Origin: M30B53 sp964600785 | GTDB taxonomy: Bacteria > Planctomycetota > Planctomycetia > Pirellulales > UBA1268 | Length of the DNA: 64,000 nt | Assembly (NCBI GenBank): GCA_964600785.1 | Contig: CAZRKH010000005.1 | Coordinates: 5,077 to 69,076 of the forward strand | Reading direction: 5' to 3' | In this document: in pieces, positions 27,672-36,573 of the stretch | Position numbering within the stretch: position 1 is the first letter of the stretch | How the letters are laid out: every line of letters begins with the position of its first letter | Notes under the pieces: model-generated | Seen by the model: only the letters and a program-made list of their open reading frames with translations | The model's database searches: none | Told to the model about the DNA's origin: nothing | Program-made: the position numbers and the translations under genes

Positions 27672-30110
27672 TCAGGGACGCGAAGCGGCGCGGATTTCAG
27701 GATCACACTGCCGCGAAGGGCCCGCCTCGCGGATCGCCTCGAGCACCTGCGACTCGGTGAGCAAGTCGCGAAGAACGATCGGCTCCCGCATCGGCTCGCC
27801 CGGACGGCAGCCGGGATAGATCGCCAGTAGCGGGATCGATCGGCTTTGCAGGCTCTCGAGCATCATCTTGATCTCGGCCGATTCCTCCGTCCAATCGGCC
27901 AGCAGGGGCACGACCCGATTCTCCTCGAGCAGCTCCTTGACCGCATCGGTCTCGATCGCCGTAGCCAGGTTGAGCTTGCAGGTCATGCACCAGTCGGCTG
28001 AGAAGTCGACCAGCACCGTCGACCCCTCCTCACGCAGGCTCGCCAGCCTGGCCCGCGAGAACGGCTCCCAGGGGATCAGCGACTCCACTGGTGCCAAGAG
28101 CGAAAACGAGAGCCCGCCGAGGGCCGCGGCAATGCCCGCCGCCTGGATCCAGCGGCCGGTCTTGGGGGTCGTCGGGGCAAGGGTTTGGCCGCGGCCGATC
28201 CACCAGCAGCCGGCCCAGATCGAGAACAAAAGCCCCAGGGTCGGCACCAGGTAGTCGTCCTCGAGGAAGGTGAACAGGAAGACGACCGTGCCGAGCATCA
28301 CGAAGCCCATCACTTCCTTGACAGTCTCCATCCAGGCTCCCGGTTTCGGCAGGAACCGGACGAGTGAGGGGAAGGCACCGACAAGCAGATAGGGCAGGGC
28401 CATCCCGGTGGCGATCGAGGCGAAGACCGCGTAGGTCACGCTCGTGGGCTGCGAGAGGGTGTAGCCGAACACCGGCCCCAGGAACGGCCCGCTGCAGGGC
28501 GTGGCCAGCACCGTGCTCAGGACACCTTTGAGGAAGGCTCCCAACGGTCCCTCCTTGCTCTGCACATGGCCGGCACGTTCACCGATGAAACCTGGAATCG
28601 GGATCTCCCAGACACCCAAAAACGAGAGAGCGAAGGCGAACACGATTGAAGCCATCACGATGTTGAACTTCGTGGAGGTGAACTGCTCGCCCCAGGCGAG
28701 ATTCGATGCGCCCAGCCCGACGTTGGCCGCCACGCTCGCGGTCGCCAGCACAAAGAACACCGCAAACAGCCCGGCCACATACCAGAGGTTCATCTCGAAG
28801 ACCTCGCGGCGAGCCCGGCCCGACTGCTGGGCGAAGGCCATCAGCTTCAGGCCGAGCACCGGCAGCACGCAGGGCATGAGATTGAGAATCAGCCCCCCGG
28901 CGAGGCCCATCGCCAGGGCCACCGGCAGCGAGAGGGCTGTCGCCGAAAAGCCCGGGCCGACCGGGCCTGGCGGCTCGACGGCCGCGGCCGTCGACGTGCC
29001 GGGCAGGCTGATCGGGGCGGCGGCGGCGGCCACCTCGGCATAGCGGGCGGAGCTGAAATGGAGCGTGGGGTCGCCATCATCAGGCAGCAGGCCGCGGATC
29101 CGAACGGCAAACGGTGGGTCGCAGGCGGTTTCCCTGCAGGTCTGGTAGCCGACGAGCAGATCGATGCCGTCGGGCGCCTCCCCGGCAGAGCCGACCGAGG
29201 CGGTTTCTTCGACACGACGCAGTTGCAGATCGAGTTCCACCGCCTCCTCGGCGGTGGCGGTCTGCACCGCGCGGGCACGAATCTCCTCGACGGCGTACCC
29301 CCGCGTCTCGGCGATCGAGACGAGCGTCGGCTTGCCTTCACCGATGTCGCTCGTGTCGGCCGACGCCGCCGGATAAAGATGCCATCCGTCGGTCGGCAGC
29401 AGCCGCACCGTGAGCTGCCGCCTCGTCCCGGCGGAACGATCAAACCAGGCCTCAAAGAGCACATGCCCCCGCTCGGGCTGGTGCATCACCGGCGGACTCG
29501 GCGGCGATTGCGTTCCGGCGGGCCCGAGCACGGCGGTGAAGGGGATTGTTTCCGGCGGCAGGCAGGAGGTCGCTCGGCACAGCTGAAATGTCAGCGAGCC
29601 CTCCAGCTTTTCGCCAGACGACGCGGGGTTCGCCTTCAGCGGCACCTCCCAACTGACGTTCCCCGCATGCTCGCGGAGTTCGAGCCCCTTCCAGGCCGGC
29701 ACGTCATCAGCCTCATGCGATTCCGGCGGCGGGTCGGCCGCGAACTCACCATCCGGCAGCCAGGGGGAGTCGTCGTTGACGCGGATCACCGTGGCCCGCG
29801 GTCCGCCCGGAGGCTGGTCGATCGCGTAGAGGTGCCAGCCCGGCTCGATCTCGGCTTGCACCCGCAGCAGGCGACCTCCGCCCTCCGCCGCGGGCACCAT
29901 CTCGGCTGAAACGCTCACGCGATCGGCCGATGCATCGAGACCGAAGCCGCCGCCAAAATCGGGCAGGTCTTCGACGGCAATCGTGGCCTGCACGGTCGCG
30001 AGTGCGGCACACACTCCGATCACACCCCGCGTGGCGATTGCCAGGGGAGTTGAACGCTCGATGCCAAGGCCCGCACGAAGCAGGCCCGGCGAACTGCACG
30101 ATCGCCTCAT
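27672..30110 (-). CDS. DsbD-family thiol:disulfide interchange protein
   Basis: An 812-residue membrane protein that passes reducing power from cytoplasmic thioredoxin to the periplasm. After a signal peptide come two tandem DsbD-alpha-like beta domains (about 50-195 and 215-350), each with a Cys pair context (LCRATSCLPPE; QTCRETACDPP), where classical DsbD has one. Then the eight-helix membrane domain with the redox cysteines in ILNLMPCVLPVLGLKLM and LATPCSGPFLGPVFG, and a C-terminal thioredoxin-like domain with WCMTCKLN. It belongs to the DsbD family that also serves cytochrome c maturation and copper-tolerance pathways. Start ATG at 30110. It lies 34 bases after the phosphotransferase gene on the same strand. 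Confidence 0.93.
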   Translation of the reverse strand: MRRSCSSPGLLRAGLGIERSTPLAIATRGVIGVCAALATVQATIAVEDLPDFGGGFGLDASADRVSVSAEMVPAAEGGGRLLRVQAEIEPGWHLYAIDQPPGGPRATVIRVNDDSPWLPDGEFAADPPPESHEADDVPAWKGLELREHAGNVSWEVPLKANPASSGEKLEGSLTFQLCRATSCLPPETIPFTAVLGPAGTQSPPSPPVMHQPERGHVLFEAWFDRSAGTRRQLTVRLLPTDGWHLYPAASADTSDIGEGKPTLVSIAETRGYAVEEIRARAVQTATAEEAVELDLQLRRVEETASVGSAGEAPDGIDLLVGYQTCRETACDPPFAVRIRGLLPDDGDPTLHFSSARYAEVAAAAAPISLPGTSTAAAVEPPGPVGPGFSATALSLPVALAMGLAGGLILNLMPCVLPVLGLKLMAFAQQSGRARREVFEMNLWYVAGLFAVFFVLATASVAANVGLGASNLAWGEQFTSTKFNIVMASIVFAFALSFLGVWEIPIPGFIGERAGHVQSKEGPLGAFLKGVLSTVLATPCSGPFLGPVFGYTLSQPTSVTYAVFASIATGMALPYLLVGAFPSLVRFLPKPGAWMETVKEVMGFVMLGTVVFLFTFLEDDYLVPTLGLLFSIWAGCWWIGRGQTLAPTTPKTGRWIQAAGIAAALGGLSFSLLAPVESLIPWEPFSRARLASLREEGSTVLVDFSADWCMTCKLNLATAIETDAVKELLEENRVVPLLADWTEESAEIKMMLESLQSRSIPLLAIYPGCRPGEPMREPIVLRDLLTESQVLEAIREAGPSRQCDPEIRAASRP

Positions 30111-30143
30111 TGCGCGGAGTCTAGCGAGGGGCTTTTCCCGGGG

Positions 30144-31259
30144 TCAATCGGGAGTTCCGCGGGCGATGCCGCGGCGGGGGGCGGCCGCGAGGAACCGCAC
30201 GGCCGGCCCGAGTCGGCCCAGGAGTCTCTCGATTCGCGAGACCACCGCTGCGGGCCGGGCAAACTCCCGCCGCTCTTCGACGACCCACCGCAGCCAGTTA
30301 TCGAGCCCCAGAACGACCCCCGAGGCATGCAGCCAACCGACGGCCTCCCGCTCGTCGGAAGAGAGTCCGCCACGGTATCCGGCGGCGGCGGCATAGGCAT
30401 CCAGCGCGTCGGCATGACCCGCGGCTTCTGGCAGGCCCAACTCCCAGTCGCCCAGGAGTCGTGCCAGGTCGCAGGCCACGCTGTCGAAACCCGCGGCATG
30501 GTAGTCGATCAGCCCCACGACACGGGATGGCTTTCCCGGGGATGTCTCATCAGCGAAGAGCACATGCTCGGCGGTGCAATCGCGAAGCACCACCTGACGA
30601 ACCTCGAGTGCGGGGGGGTCTTCGGCAATGCGGCGGACCGCCTGCTCAACCAGCGGCCGCATCGCCGCCTCCGCCGCGGCCAACTGCCGCCAAATGCCGC
30701 CGGCACGCTCGAGTCGTGCCGGCCAGGGATCGGCAAGGATTGCGGCCGCTCGCTGCGGGCGATACACCGCTGCCGGGGGCGGACCGGCGGGCGGCAGGGC
30801 GGTCAAGTCGGCGACCGCCCGGTGGACCGCCGCGACCGCCTGGATCGCGGCGATCACCTCCGCAGGCCGCGGCCGCAGCCGCGGACGACCCTCGATCCAG
30901 GAGAGCATCTCCCAGTGCCGGCCGTCCGCCGCGACGAACACGCTGCCCCCGCCGGGGTGTTCCACGGGCCGCGGAACGATCGATCCGCTGCCGGAGGCAT
31001 GCCGCAGTATCCGGTGTACCCACTCCGCCCGCCGGAGGTCGTAGCCGGGCGGGAACGCCTTCACCAGCCAGACCCCGCCGCAGGCAGGGCCCGAGCTGAG
31101 CTGCACCCGAAACGCGGCACCGCCACTGAAGCCGCCGGCGAGCGGCTCGAGCAGCACCGCAGCCTCCTGAATGCGGAGATAGCCGGCCGCCACGCGGCGT
31201 GCCTGCGTGGCCGTTTCAGTCGCTCGGCTGCCGTGAAAATGGTTCGGATTGGAGGGCAT
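30144..31259 (-). CDS. Aminoglycoside/choline-kinase-fold phosphotransferase family protein
   Basis: A 371-residue protein with the APH kinase-like fold. The catalytic loop reads VVLRDCTAEHVLF (Asp present, though the usual HxD His is Arg) and the metal-binding segment reads GLIDYHAAGFDSVACDLARL, matching the D-F/Y-x2-A pattern of APH and choline kinases. The N-terminal lobe has LAGGFSGGAAFRVQL and VWLVKAFPP, the latter holding the ATP-contacting Lys. Substrate is unknown; planctomycetes have many such proteins and an antibiotic-resistance role should not be assumed. The ATG at 31259 is chosen because the frame to 31556 reads as noise and crosses the promoter region of the divergent protease gene. 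Confidence 0.8.
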   Translation of the reverse strand: MPSNPNHFHGSRATETATQARRVAAGYLRIQEAAVLLEPLAGGFSGGAAFRVQLSSGPACGGVWLVKAFPPGYDLRRAEWVHRILRHASGSGSIVPRPVEHPGGGSVFVAADGRHWEMLSWIEGRPRLRPRPAEVIAAIQAVAAVHRAVADLTALPPAGPPPAAVYRPQRAAAILADPWPARLERAGGIWRQLAAAEAAMRPLVEQAVRRIAEDPPALEVRQVVLRDCTAEHVLFADETSPGKPSRVVGLIDYHAAGFDSVACDLARLLGDWELGLPEAAGHADALDAYAAAAGYRGGLSSDEREAVGWLHASGVVLGLDNWLRWVVEERREFARPAAVVSRIERLLGRLGPAVRFLAAAPRRGIARGTPD

Positions 31260-31301
31260 GAGCGGGTAATGACGACTCGGAAAACGGGTTCGCTCCGAAG
31301 A

Positions 31302-31331
31302 TTGGTGCCGTCGCGAGGGCGATGGTACCTT
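31302..31331 (+). promoter_or_regulatory. Candidate promoter for the metalloprotease gene
   Basis: TTGGTG (31302-31307) and TACCTT (31326-31331) are separated by 18 bases, and the -10-like box ends 50 bases before the ATG. Located in the divergent gap facing the phosphotransferase gene. Confidence 0.4.
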
Positions 31332-31381
31332 GCAAGTTCCGGCCCACGGCCGAGTCAGAACCCTTTCACGGAGCGTAGGCG

Positions 31382-34156
31382 ATGTCGAACTCTTCGAGCG
31401 TGTCGAGTCTTCCGGGTTCATCCGCTGCCCGGCAAGGCCTGCCTGTGCGGCTCTCCGGCGCGGCGGGATCGCTGGTGGTCGCCCTGCTCGCCGCGGCGAT
31501 CGCGGTGCTGGTCCTGGTAATCCCGGCCGCCGCCGAAGAGCAGGCCGCCGAGGCAAAGCCGACGCCGGCTGCCGACGACAAGAGTGAGAACGACGACAAG
31601 GCGAGCAGCGGCTCGAAAGCAGCCGCCTCCGGCCTGCGTGGGAAGTATTCGTCGCTTGTCGAGGATGCCACCACCCTGAAAGGCCTGCTCACGCTCTACC
31701 GCAAGGATGACGCGGTGTATGCCGAAATTCCCAAGGCGATGCTCGGGCGGGAGTTTTTCGTGCTCATCTCGATCGCCCGCGGGATCGGCGAACGCTCCCT
31801 GCTCGGCGGCATGAGCTGGGGCAGCGGCGATGACTGGGTCTGGGAGTTCCGCAAGGTCGACGACACGATCCACGTCGTGCGGCGGAACGTGCGATTTTTC
31901 GCCGACAAGGGAAGCCCCGAGGCGAAGGCGGTCGACCTCGCCTACACCGACAGCGTGCTCTACAGCGTGCCGATCGCGGCCACGAGCCCCTCGGGCGGCC
32001 AGCTGATCGATCTTTCCAAGATCTTCTTCACCGACCTGCCCCGGATCTCGGCCCGACTGCCGGGCTTCTCTTTCGCCAAGGATCGCACCACCTGGGCGAG
32101 CGTGAAGGCCTTCGACGACAACGTTGAGATCGAGGTCGCCGCCACCTACGGCTCCAACGGTTCGATGACGATCGACACCGTGCCCGACAGCCGAGGTGCG
32201 ACGGTCAACGTGCACTACTCGCTGAGCCTGCTCCCGCAGAACGATTACACACCGCGGCTGGCCGACGATCGCGTGGGCTACTTCGTGACCGCGCTGAAAG
32301 ACTTTTCACAGGATGTCGAGGAGGACCGCTTCGTTCGCTACATCAACCGCTGGCAGCTGGAGAAGGCCGACCCCGATGCCGAGGTCTCGCCGCCGAAGAA
32401 GCCGATCGTGTTTTGGATCGAGAAGACCGTGCCCTTCGAATACCGGCAGCCGATCCGCAGCGGGATCGAAGCCTGGAACGAGGCCTTCGAGAAGGCCGGC
32501 TTCGCGACCGCAATCGAGGTTCGCCAGCAGCCCGAGGCCACCGACTGGGACCCCGAAGATGTCAACTACAACACCTTTCGCTGGATCACATCAGGCGCCG
32601 GCTTCGCCATGGGGCCCTCCCGCGTGAACCCGCGAACCGGCCAGATTCTCGATGCCGACATCATCTTCGACGCCGACTTTCTGCAGTTTTGGCGGACCCA
32701 ATACGAGACCTTCACCCCTGCGGCGTCCACTTCCGGCGAGCGGCTGTTGCTCGCGGCCGGCGGCCATCGGCGGTGCACCGACGACGGCTGCGGCATGGGA
32801 GCCTGCCGGCTCTTCGAGGGCCATGCCCGGGAGACGGCCATCGCCGCGGCGGCAATCCAGGCGCTCAGGCCGGCGGGGATCTCCGAGAAGGAAAAAGAGA
32901 AGCTCGTGCGACAAGGGCTCGAACTCGTGGCGATGCACGAGGTCGGCCATACGCTCGGCCTGCGGCACAACTTCAAGGGCAGTGCCCACCTTTCGCTCGC
33001 CGAGATCAATGACGTCAGCAAGACGAACGAGTCGGGGGCCTCCACGAGTGTGATGGACTACCTGCCGGCGAACATCATGCCCACCGGCCGCACCCAGGGA
33101 AACTACTACACGCCGCGGCTTGGCGGTTACGACCTGTGGGCCATCGAATACGGCTACAAGCCGCTGCCCGGCGGCACGCAGGCCGAGCGGGAGGCGCTGG
33201 AAAAAATCGCCTCCCGCAGCGGCGAGCCGCTGCTCGCGTACGCCACCGATGAAGATACCGAAAGCGACGATCCCGATCCGTTCTCCAACCGCTTCGACCT
33301 CGGCAAGGATCCGCTGGAGTTTGCCAGGGTGCGGGCGGAACTGGTCGCCGAAGTGATGCCGCTTTTTGCCGATCGGCTCGCCGAGAGCGGCGGGTACAAG
33401 CGGGTTCGGCAGGCCTTTGGCGTTTTGCTCGCCGCCCATGGCCGAGCGATGCAGATCGCGGCCCGGCTGGTTGGCGGGCTGGAAACATCCCGCAGCCACA
33501 AGAGTGATCCCACGGCCCCGCCACCCTTCCGCGTGATTCCGGCCGAGACCCAGCGGGAGGCGGTAACACTGCTTGAAAAGCAGCTCTTCGGCACCGAGCC
33601 CTTCGACTTCCCGCCCGAACTCTACAACCAGCTGGCCACCACGCCCTGGCTGCACTGGGGCATGTCAAACAGCTCGCGGGCCGACTACCCGGTCCACGAT
33701 GTGATTCTCTCCTGGCAGGAACGGGTGCTCGACGACCTGCTCTCCCCGCTGACCCTCTCGCGGATCATCGACAACGAACTGAAGGTCCCGGCCGACGAGG
33801 ATGCCTTCACCGCCGCTGAGCTGATGGACCGGCTGACCGCGGCGATCATCGGCAATCCGGCCACGCTCGAGAAGGGCGACTACACCACCCGCAAGCCTGC
33901 GATCCCCAGCCTGCGGAGGGCCCTGCAGCGGGCCTATCTTGCGAGGCTCTCGGCGATTGCCCTCGGCCGCACCTCCGCCCCGGCTGACTGCGAGGCGCTC
34001 GCCTCCTCGCAGCTGCGACAACTGCTCGCGATGCTTGACGACGCGCTCGGTCGCGAGGATCTCAAGCTCGATGCCTATTCCCGGGCCCACCTCGAGGAGG
34101 CCCGCGACCGGATCGACCGGGTGCTCGACGCCGACATCCTCCAGGCCCGGCCATAG
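31382..34156 (+). CDS. Secreted zinc-dependent metalloprotease (DUF5117/DUF4953 type)
   Basis: A 924-residue exported protease. An N-terminal hydrophobic segment (SLVVALLAAAIAVLVLVIPAA) is followed by an Ala/Lys/Glu-rich linker, a beta-rich DUF5117-like domain, and the catalytic region with FRWITSGAGFAMGPSRVNPRTG and the extended zinc motif HEVGHTLGLRH starting at His519 (HExxHxxGxxH). The third ligand and downstream SVMDYLP are as in metzincins, where the Met-turn is MDY. The C-terminal third is helical. GGAG lies 8 bases before the ATG. Such proteins are common in planctomycetes and Bacteroidetes; substrate unknown. Followed by a leader with two overlapping inverted repeats and a PII-like gene. 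Confidence 0.9.
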   Translation: MSNSSSVSSLPGSSAARQGLPVRLSGAAGSLVVALLAAAIAVLVLVIPAAAEEQAAEAKPTPAADDKSENDDKASSGSKAAASGLRGKYSSLVEDATTLKGLLTLYRKDDAVYAEIPKAMLGREFFVLISIARGIGERSLLGGMSWGSGDDWVWEFRKVDDTIHVVRRNVRFFADKGSPEAKAVDLAYTDSVLYSVPIAATSPSGGQLIDLSKIFFTDLPRISARLPGFSFAKDRTTWASVKAFDDNVEIEVAATYGSNGSMTIDTVPDSRGATVNVHYSLSLLPQNDYTPRLADDRVGYFVTALKDFSQDVEEDRFVRYINRWQLEKADPDAEVSPPKKPIVFWIEKTVPFEYRQPIRSGIEAWNEAFEKAGFATAIEVRQQPEATDWDPEDVNYNTFRWITSGAGFAMGPSRVNPRTGQILDADIIFDADFLQFWRTQYETFTPAASTSGERLLLAAGGHRRCTDDGCGMGACRLFEGHARETAIAAAAIQALRPAGISEKEKEKLVRQGLELVAMHEVGHTLGLRHNFKGSAHLSLAEINDVSKTNESGASTSVMDYLPANIMPTGRTQGNYYTPRLGGYDLWAIEYGYKPLPGGTQAEREALEKIASRSGEPLLAYATDEDTESDDPDPFSNRFDLGKDPLEFARVRAELVAEVMPLFADRLAESGGYKRVRQAFGVLLAAHGRAMQIAARLVGGLETSRSHKSDPTAPPPFRVIPAETQREAVTLLEKQLFGTEPFDFPPELYNQLATTPWLHWGMSNSSRADYPVHDVILSWQERVLDDLLSPLTLSRIIDNELKVPADEDAFTAAELMDRLTAAIIGNPATLEKGDYTTRKPAIPSLRRALQRAYLARLSAIALGRTSAPADCEALASSQLRQLLAMLDDALGREDLKLDAYSRAHLEEARDRIDRVLDADILQARP

Positions 34157-34164
34157 CGGCCGCC

Positions 34165-34196
34165 GACCGCCTGCCGCACGGGGCGGTCCACGGCAG
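34165..34196 (+). promoter_or_regulatory. Two mutually exclusive stem-loops before the PII-like gene
   Basis: Stem A pairs GACCGCC (34165-34171) with GGCGGTC (34182-34188). Stem B pairs CTGCCG (34171-34176) with CGGCAG (34191-34196). They share a base and interleave, so only one can form. Stem B ends a few bases before the GGGAAG ribosome binding site of the gene at 34215. This layout could modulate read-through or translation; it may also only end the protease transcript. Confidence 0.35.
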
Positions 34197-34214
34197 ATCG
34201 GGAAGCCCGCGACC

Positions 34215-34523
34215 ATGAAGCTGATCATTGCCGACGTGCCACCGCCGCGGCTCGAGGCGGTCCGCCAGGCGCTCGCGGAGCTGCAGGTGACCCGCATGTC
34301 GATTGCCGACGCCCACGGCTACGCGATGGCCGAGTCCGGCGAGCGGATCACGAGGCGGGTGGTGCTCGAGATCGCGGTCAACGATGACTTTCTGGAGCGG
34401 ACCGTGGCCACGATTTCCGCAGCCCTCGAGCCGGCTGTCGCGGCGGGCGGCGGTCTGTTCGTGCTGCCGATCGATGAGTCGGTGCAGCTCTATCGCGGCG
34501 TCCGCGGTCCCGAGGCTGTGTAG
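34215..34523 (+). CDS. PII-like signalling protein
   Basis: A 102-residue protein of the P-II (GlnB/GlnK) superfamily: MKLIIADVPPPRLEAVRQAL matches the first strand and helix, and GGGLFVLPIDESVQLYRGVR matches the C-terminal nucleotide-contact region (usually KIFVxPVxxAxRIRTGExG). The T-loop is short (ADAHGYAMAESGERI) and lacks the uridylylated Tyr and the usual QKG segment, so control by GlnD is unlikely. It may bind adenine nucleotides or another small effector. No ammonium transporter or glutamine synthetase gene is adjacent. RBS GGGAAG lies about 10 bases before the ATG at 34215; a longer frame back to 33939 is antisense-like noise within the protease gene. Confidence 0.85.
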   Translation: MKLIIADVPPPRLEAVRQALAELQVTRMSIADAHGYAMAESGERITRRVVLEIAVNDDFLERTVATISAALEPAVAAGGGLFVLPIDESVQLYRGVRGPEAV

Positions 34524-34534
34524 CCGGTTCGCTG

Positions 34535-34564
34535 TTGGCCAATCGGGCGGCGGTGTGGTACGAC
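34535..34564 (+). promoter_or_regulatory. Weak candidate promoter for the receiver-like gene
   Basis: TTGGCC (34535-34540) and TACGAC (34559-34564) have the same 18-base spacing as other candidates, but the -10 box is poor and lies only 11 bases before the ATG at 34576, which would give a nearly leaderless transcript. Confidence 0.2.
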
Positions 34565-34575
34565 CCCCCTTGGCC

Positions 34576-34962
34576 ATGGAAGACTCCACACATCCGCCGA
34601 CGACCGTTCGCATCCTGCTCGTCTCACCAGACCTGATGCTCACCAGCCGTGTGGCCGGTCTCGCCCGCGATCTGCCCGCCCGGGTGGATACGCTGCGGTC
34701 GCTGGAGGCCGAGCCATCCGGCGGCCCCTATGACCTCGTCCTGCTCGACACCGGTTCGATCCAGGGCGATCCGGCGGTGATGCTCACGCGGATCCGGGCG
34801 ATCCTGGGCAGCTCGCCGGCACCAATCGCCGCCTTTGGCCCTCATGTCCACCGCGACCGGCTGGCCCAGGCCCGCGACGCGGGGGCCGACCATGTGGTCA
34901 GCCGTGGTGAACTGCTCGGGGGCTTCACGCCGCTGGTGACCCGCTGGTGCCGCCCGAGCTGA
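34576..34962 (+). CDS. Degenerate receiver-like domain protein
   Basis: A 128-residue single domain with the alternating strand-helix layout of response-regulator receivers: RILLVSPDLMLTSRVAGLARD, then DLVLLDTGSIQGDPAVML, IAAFGPHVHRDRLAQARDAG and DHVVSRGELLGGF. The Asp in VLLD is in place, but the acidic pair after the first strand is reduced to SPD and the conserved Lys is replaced (SRGELL), so phosphorylation by a kinase is doubtful. It may act as a protein-interaction module. It follows the PII-like gene by 52 bases on the same strand and could be its partner; this is inference. Start ATG chosen from the position of the first strand. Confidence 0.65.
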   Translation: MEDSTHPPTTVRILLVSPDLMLTSRVAGLARDLPARVDTLRSLEAEPSGGPYDLVLLDTGSIQGDPAVMLTRIRAILGSSPAPIAAFGPHVHRDRLAQARDAGADHVVSRGELLGGFTPLVTRWCRPS

Positions 34963-34985
34963 TGGGGGCCAAGACTGCGGGCCAC

Positions 34986-36191
34986 TCAGCCCGCCTCGCC
35001 GGGGAGTTCATCGAGCACGACCTCGTCGAGTTCGGTGCCATCGACCGCCTGCCGCAGCAGGAGATAGCCCGCGGTCACCACCGACCAGAAATAGCCCCAG
35101 CCAAAGGAGCCCAGGAGCGTCTCCACGCAGCGATGCCAGAAGACAAGGGCCCGCAGGCCCACCCCGGCCTGCCGGCTGCCGCCCGCCAGGCCGTCGGAAA
35201 GGCCGCCGAGCAGTTCGGCGGTCCGCTCGTGGCCCATGCCAAAGCTCGTGGCCCACACGGCAAGGGTCGTGGTGGCGTCGGCAAACAGACCCGCCGCGAA
35301 AAGTGCCGGCACGAAAACCACTGCCGCCACCGTCGTGTAGAAGGCGACATGCAGCGGCCGCTGGTAGAGATAGGAGAACGCCGTCGAGATCGCCTGGAAG
35401 GCATCACCCCGCTCGACGCCGACCGCCGCCACCATCAGCGGCCAGCCGGCAACCAGCCCGACCACGAGAATTGCCAGCACCAGTGATCCCAAGAGCACCA
35501 GCGGCCAGAGAAAGCCCGCCAAGGCGAGGCCCCAGTCGGTCCGCATCGCCAGGCCAAGCACCGCGCCGGGCACCGAGAGCAGCAGCACGCCGAGCAACAC
35601 GAAGGCCATGGCGTTGAAACTCGAGGGCCACTTGCGGGCCCCGAAACCGATCGCCCCGAGAAAGCCGGGCTGCTCCTCGCCGACGAGCTTGACCGCCACC
35701 TGCCGGGTGATCGCGGTTCCGAAAACGGCCCAGACCAGCACGACCCACACGATTCGCAGTGTGCTGCCGCCCGCCTCGGCCAGGCTGGCGGTTGGGAGGA
35801 AGGGCGTGGCCACGACCATCGCCACCGAGGCCAAGGGGGCCGGCAGTCGCCCGAGCAGGCCGCTTGCGTCGGGCAAGGCCCGCCGTGAAGGCATCACCGC
35901 AGGCGAGGATGTCTCGGGAAAGGCGATCGCCTCGGGACTCGACTCAATGATCAGCTCCATCGCCGGATCGACCGCGGCAGTACCCGCCAGACCGAGGGAA
36001 TCGGCAATCGAAAGGCCGGCCCAGGTGGCCAGTCCCCCGAGGGCCGCCAACAGGATCACCGTCGGCGAGAAGGCCGCCCCGGCGGCTCGAAAGAGAATCC
36101 ACCAGGGCAGGGCGTCGGCCCAGTGGACCTCGTGGACGGGCTGGCCGATCACCGCGGCGGCGTGATCGGGGGGCGGGGATGCTTCGCTCAT
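34986..36191 (-). CDS. Multi-pass membrane protein of unknown function
   Basis: A 401-residue inner-membrane protein with about six hydrophobic segments, including SPTVILLAALGGLATWAGLS, TLRIVWVVLVWAVFGTAI, FNAMAFVLLGVLLLSVPGA, LVLLGSLVLAILVVGLVAGW and the C-terminal GYFWSVVTAGYLLLRQAV. A loop with EQPGFLGAIGFGARKWPS and GVERGDAFQAISTAFSYLYQ recalls DUF4013-like or other polytopic planctomycete proteins, but I cannot name the family. The ATG at 36191 has GGAGA 7 bases upstream; the frame to 36293 is not supported. It is the last gene of the minus-strand chaperone group, 108 bases after yacG, and might be an independent unit. Confidence 0.75.
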   Translation of the reverse strand: MSEASPPPDHAAAVIGQPVHEVHWADALPWWILFRAAGAAFSPTVILLAALGGLATWAGLSIADSLGLAGTAAVDPAMELIIESSPEAIAFPETSSPAVMPSRRALPDASGLLGRLPAPLASVAMVVATPFLPTASLAEAGGSTLRIVWVVLVWAVFGTAITRQVAVKLVGEEQPGFLGAIGFGARKWPSSFNAMAFVLLGVLLLSVPGAVLGLAMRTDWGLALAGFLWPLVLLGSLVLAILVVGLVAGWPLMVAAVGVERGDAFQAISTAFSYLYQRPLHVAFYTTVAAVVFVPALFAAGLFADATTTLAVWATSFGMGHERTAELLGGLSDGLAGGSRQAGVGLRALVFWHRCVETLLGSFGWGYFWSVVTAGYLLLRQAVDGTELDEVVLDELPGEAG

Positions 36192-36299
36192 GAGGGGTCT
36201 CCAACGGCAGGTTCGTCTCCCTCGTCCCCGGCGGACGGGCTTGGGGGGAGTATACGGCGCGGCCGGGATTTCGCGAGGAGCCCGCAGAAGCACCCGCAG

Positions 36300-36518
36300 C
36301 TAGTCGCCGGCGGTCTCATCCGTCGATGGGGAGTCGTCGCGAAAGGCCGGCGGCGGCTCCTCATCATCATCGTCACCGTCACGACCCACCGCCGGCACGC
36401 CGTAGCCCTCCTCCAACCAGCGACCGAGATCGACCAGCCGGCACCGCTCGCAGCAGAAGGGGGGCGTTTCCAGCGCCGCGAGCACCACCGGCTTATGACA
36501 GACAGGACAGGAGGGCAT
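36300..36518 (-). CDS. yacG: DNA gyrase inhibitor / zinc protein YacG
   Basis: A 72-residue zinc-finger protein. The site C4-x2-C7-x14-C22-x3-C26 (CPVC ... FCCERC) followed by RLVDLGRWLEEGYGVP is the YacG signature. In Escherichia coli YacG binds GyrB and inhibits gyrase. The C-terminal half is an acidic, disordered-looking tail (DGDDDDEEPPP), which is common. It lies 55 bases after fmdB in the minus-strand chaperone group. Length fits the family. Confidence 0.9.
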   Translation of the reverse strand: MPSCPVCHKPVVLAALETPPFCCERCRLVDLGRWLEEGYGVPAVGRDGDDDDEEPPPAFRDDSPSTDETAGD

Positions 36519-36573
36519 CGATCACCTCACAGAGCACGCAAACCGGGCCGCAAACGAATACCGACCGCGCGGC

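Noticed and set aside
30144..31259. Aminoglycoside resistance gene
   Set aside because: Only the kinase fold is supported; the catalytic HxD is RxD here and the context gives no hint of antibiotic resistance.
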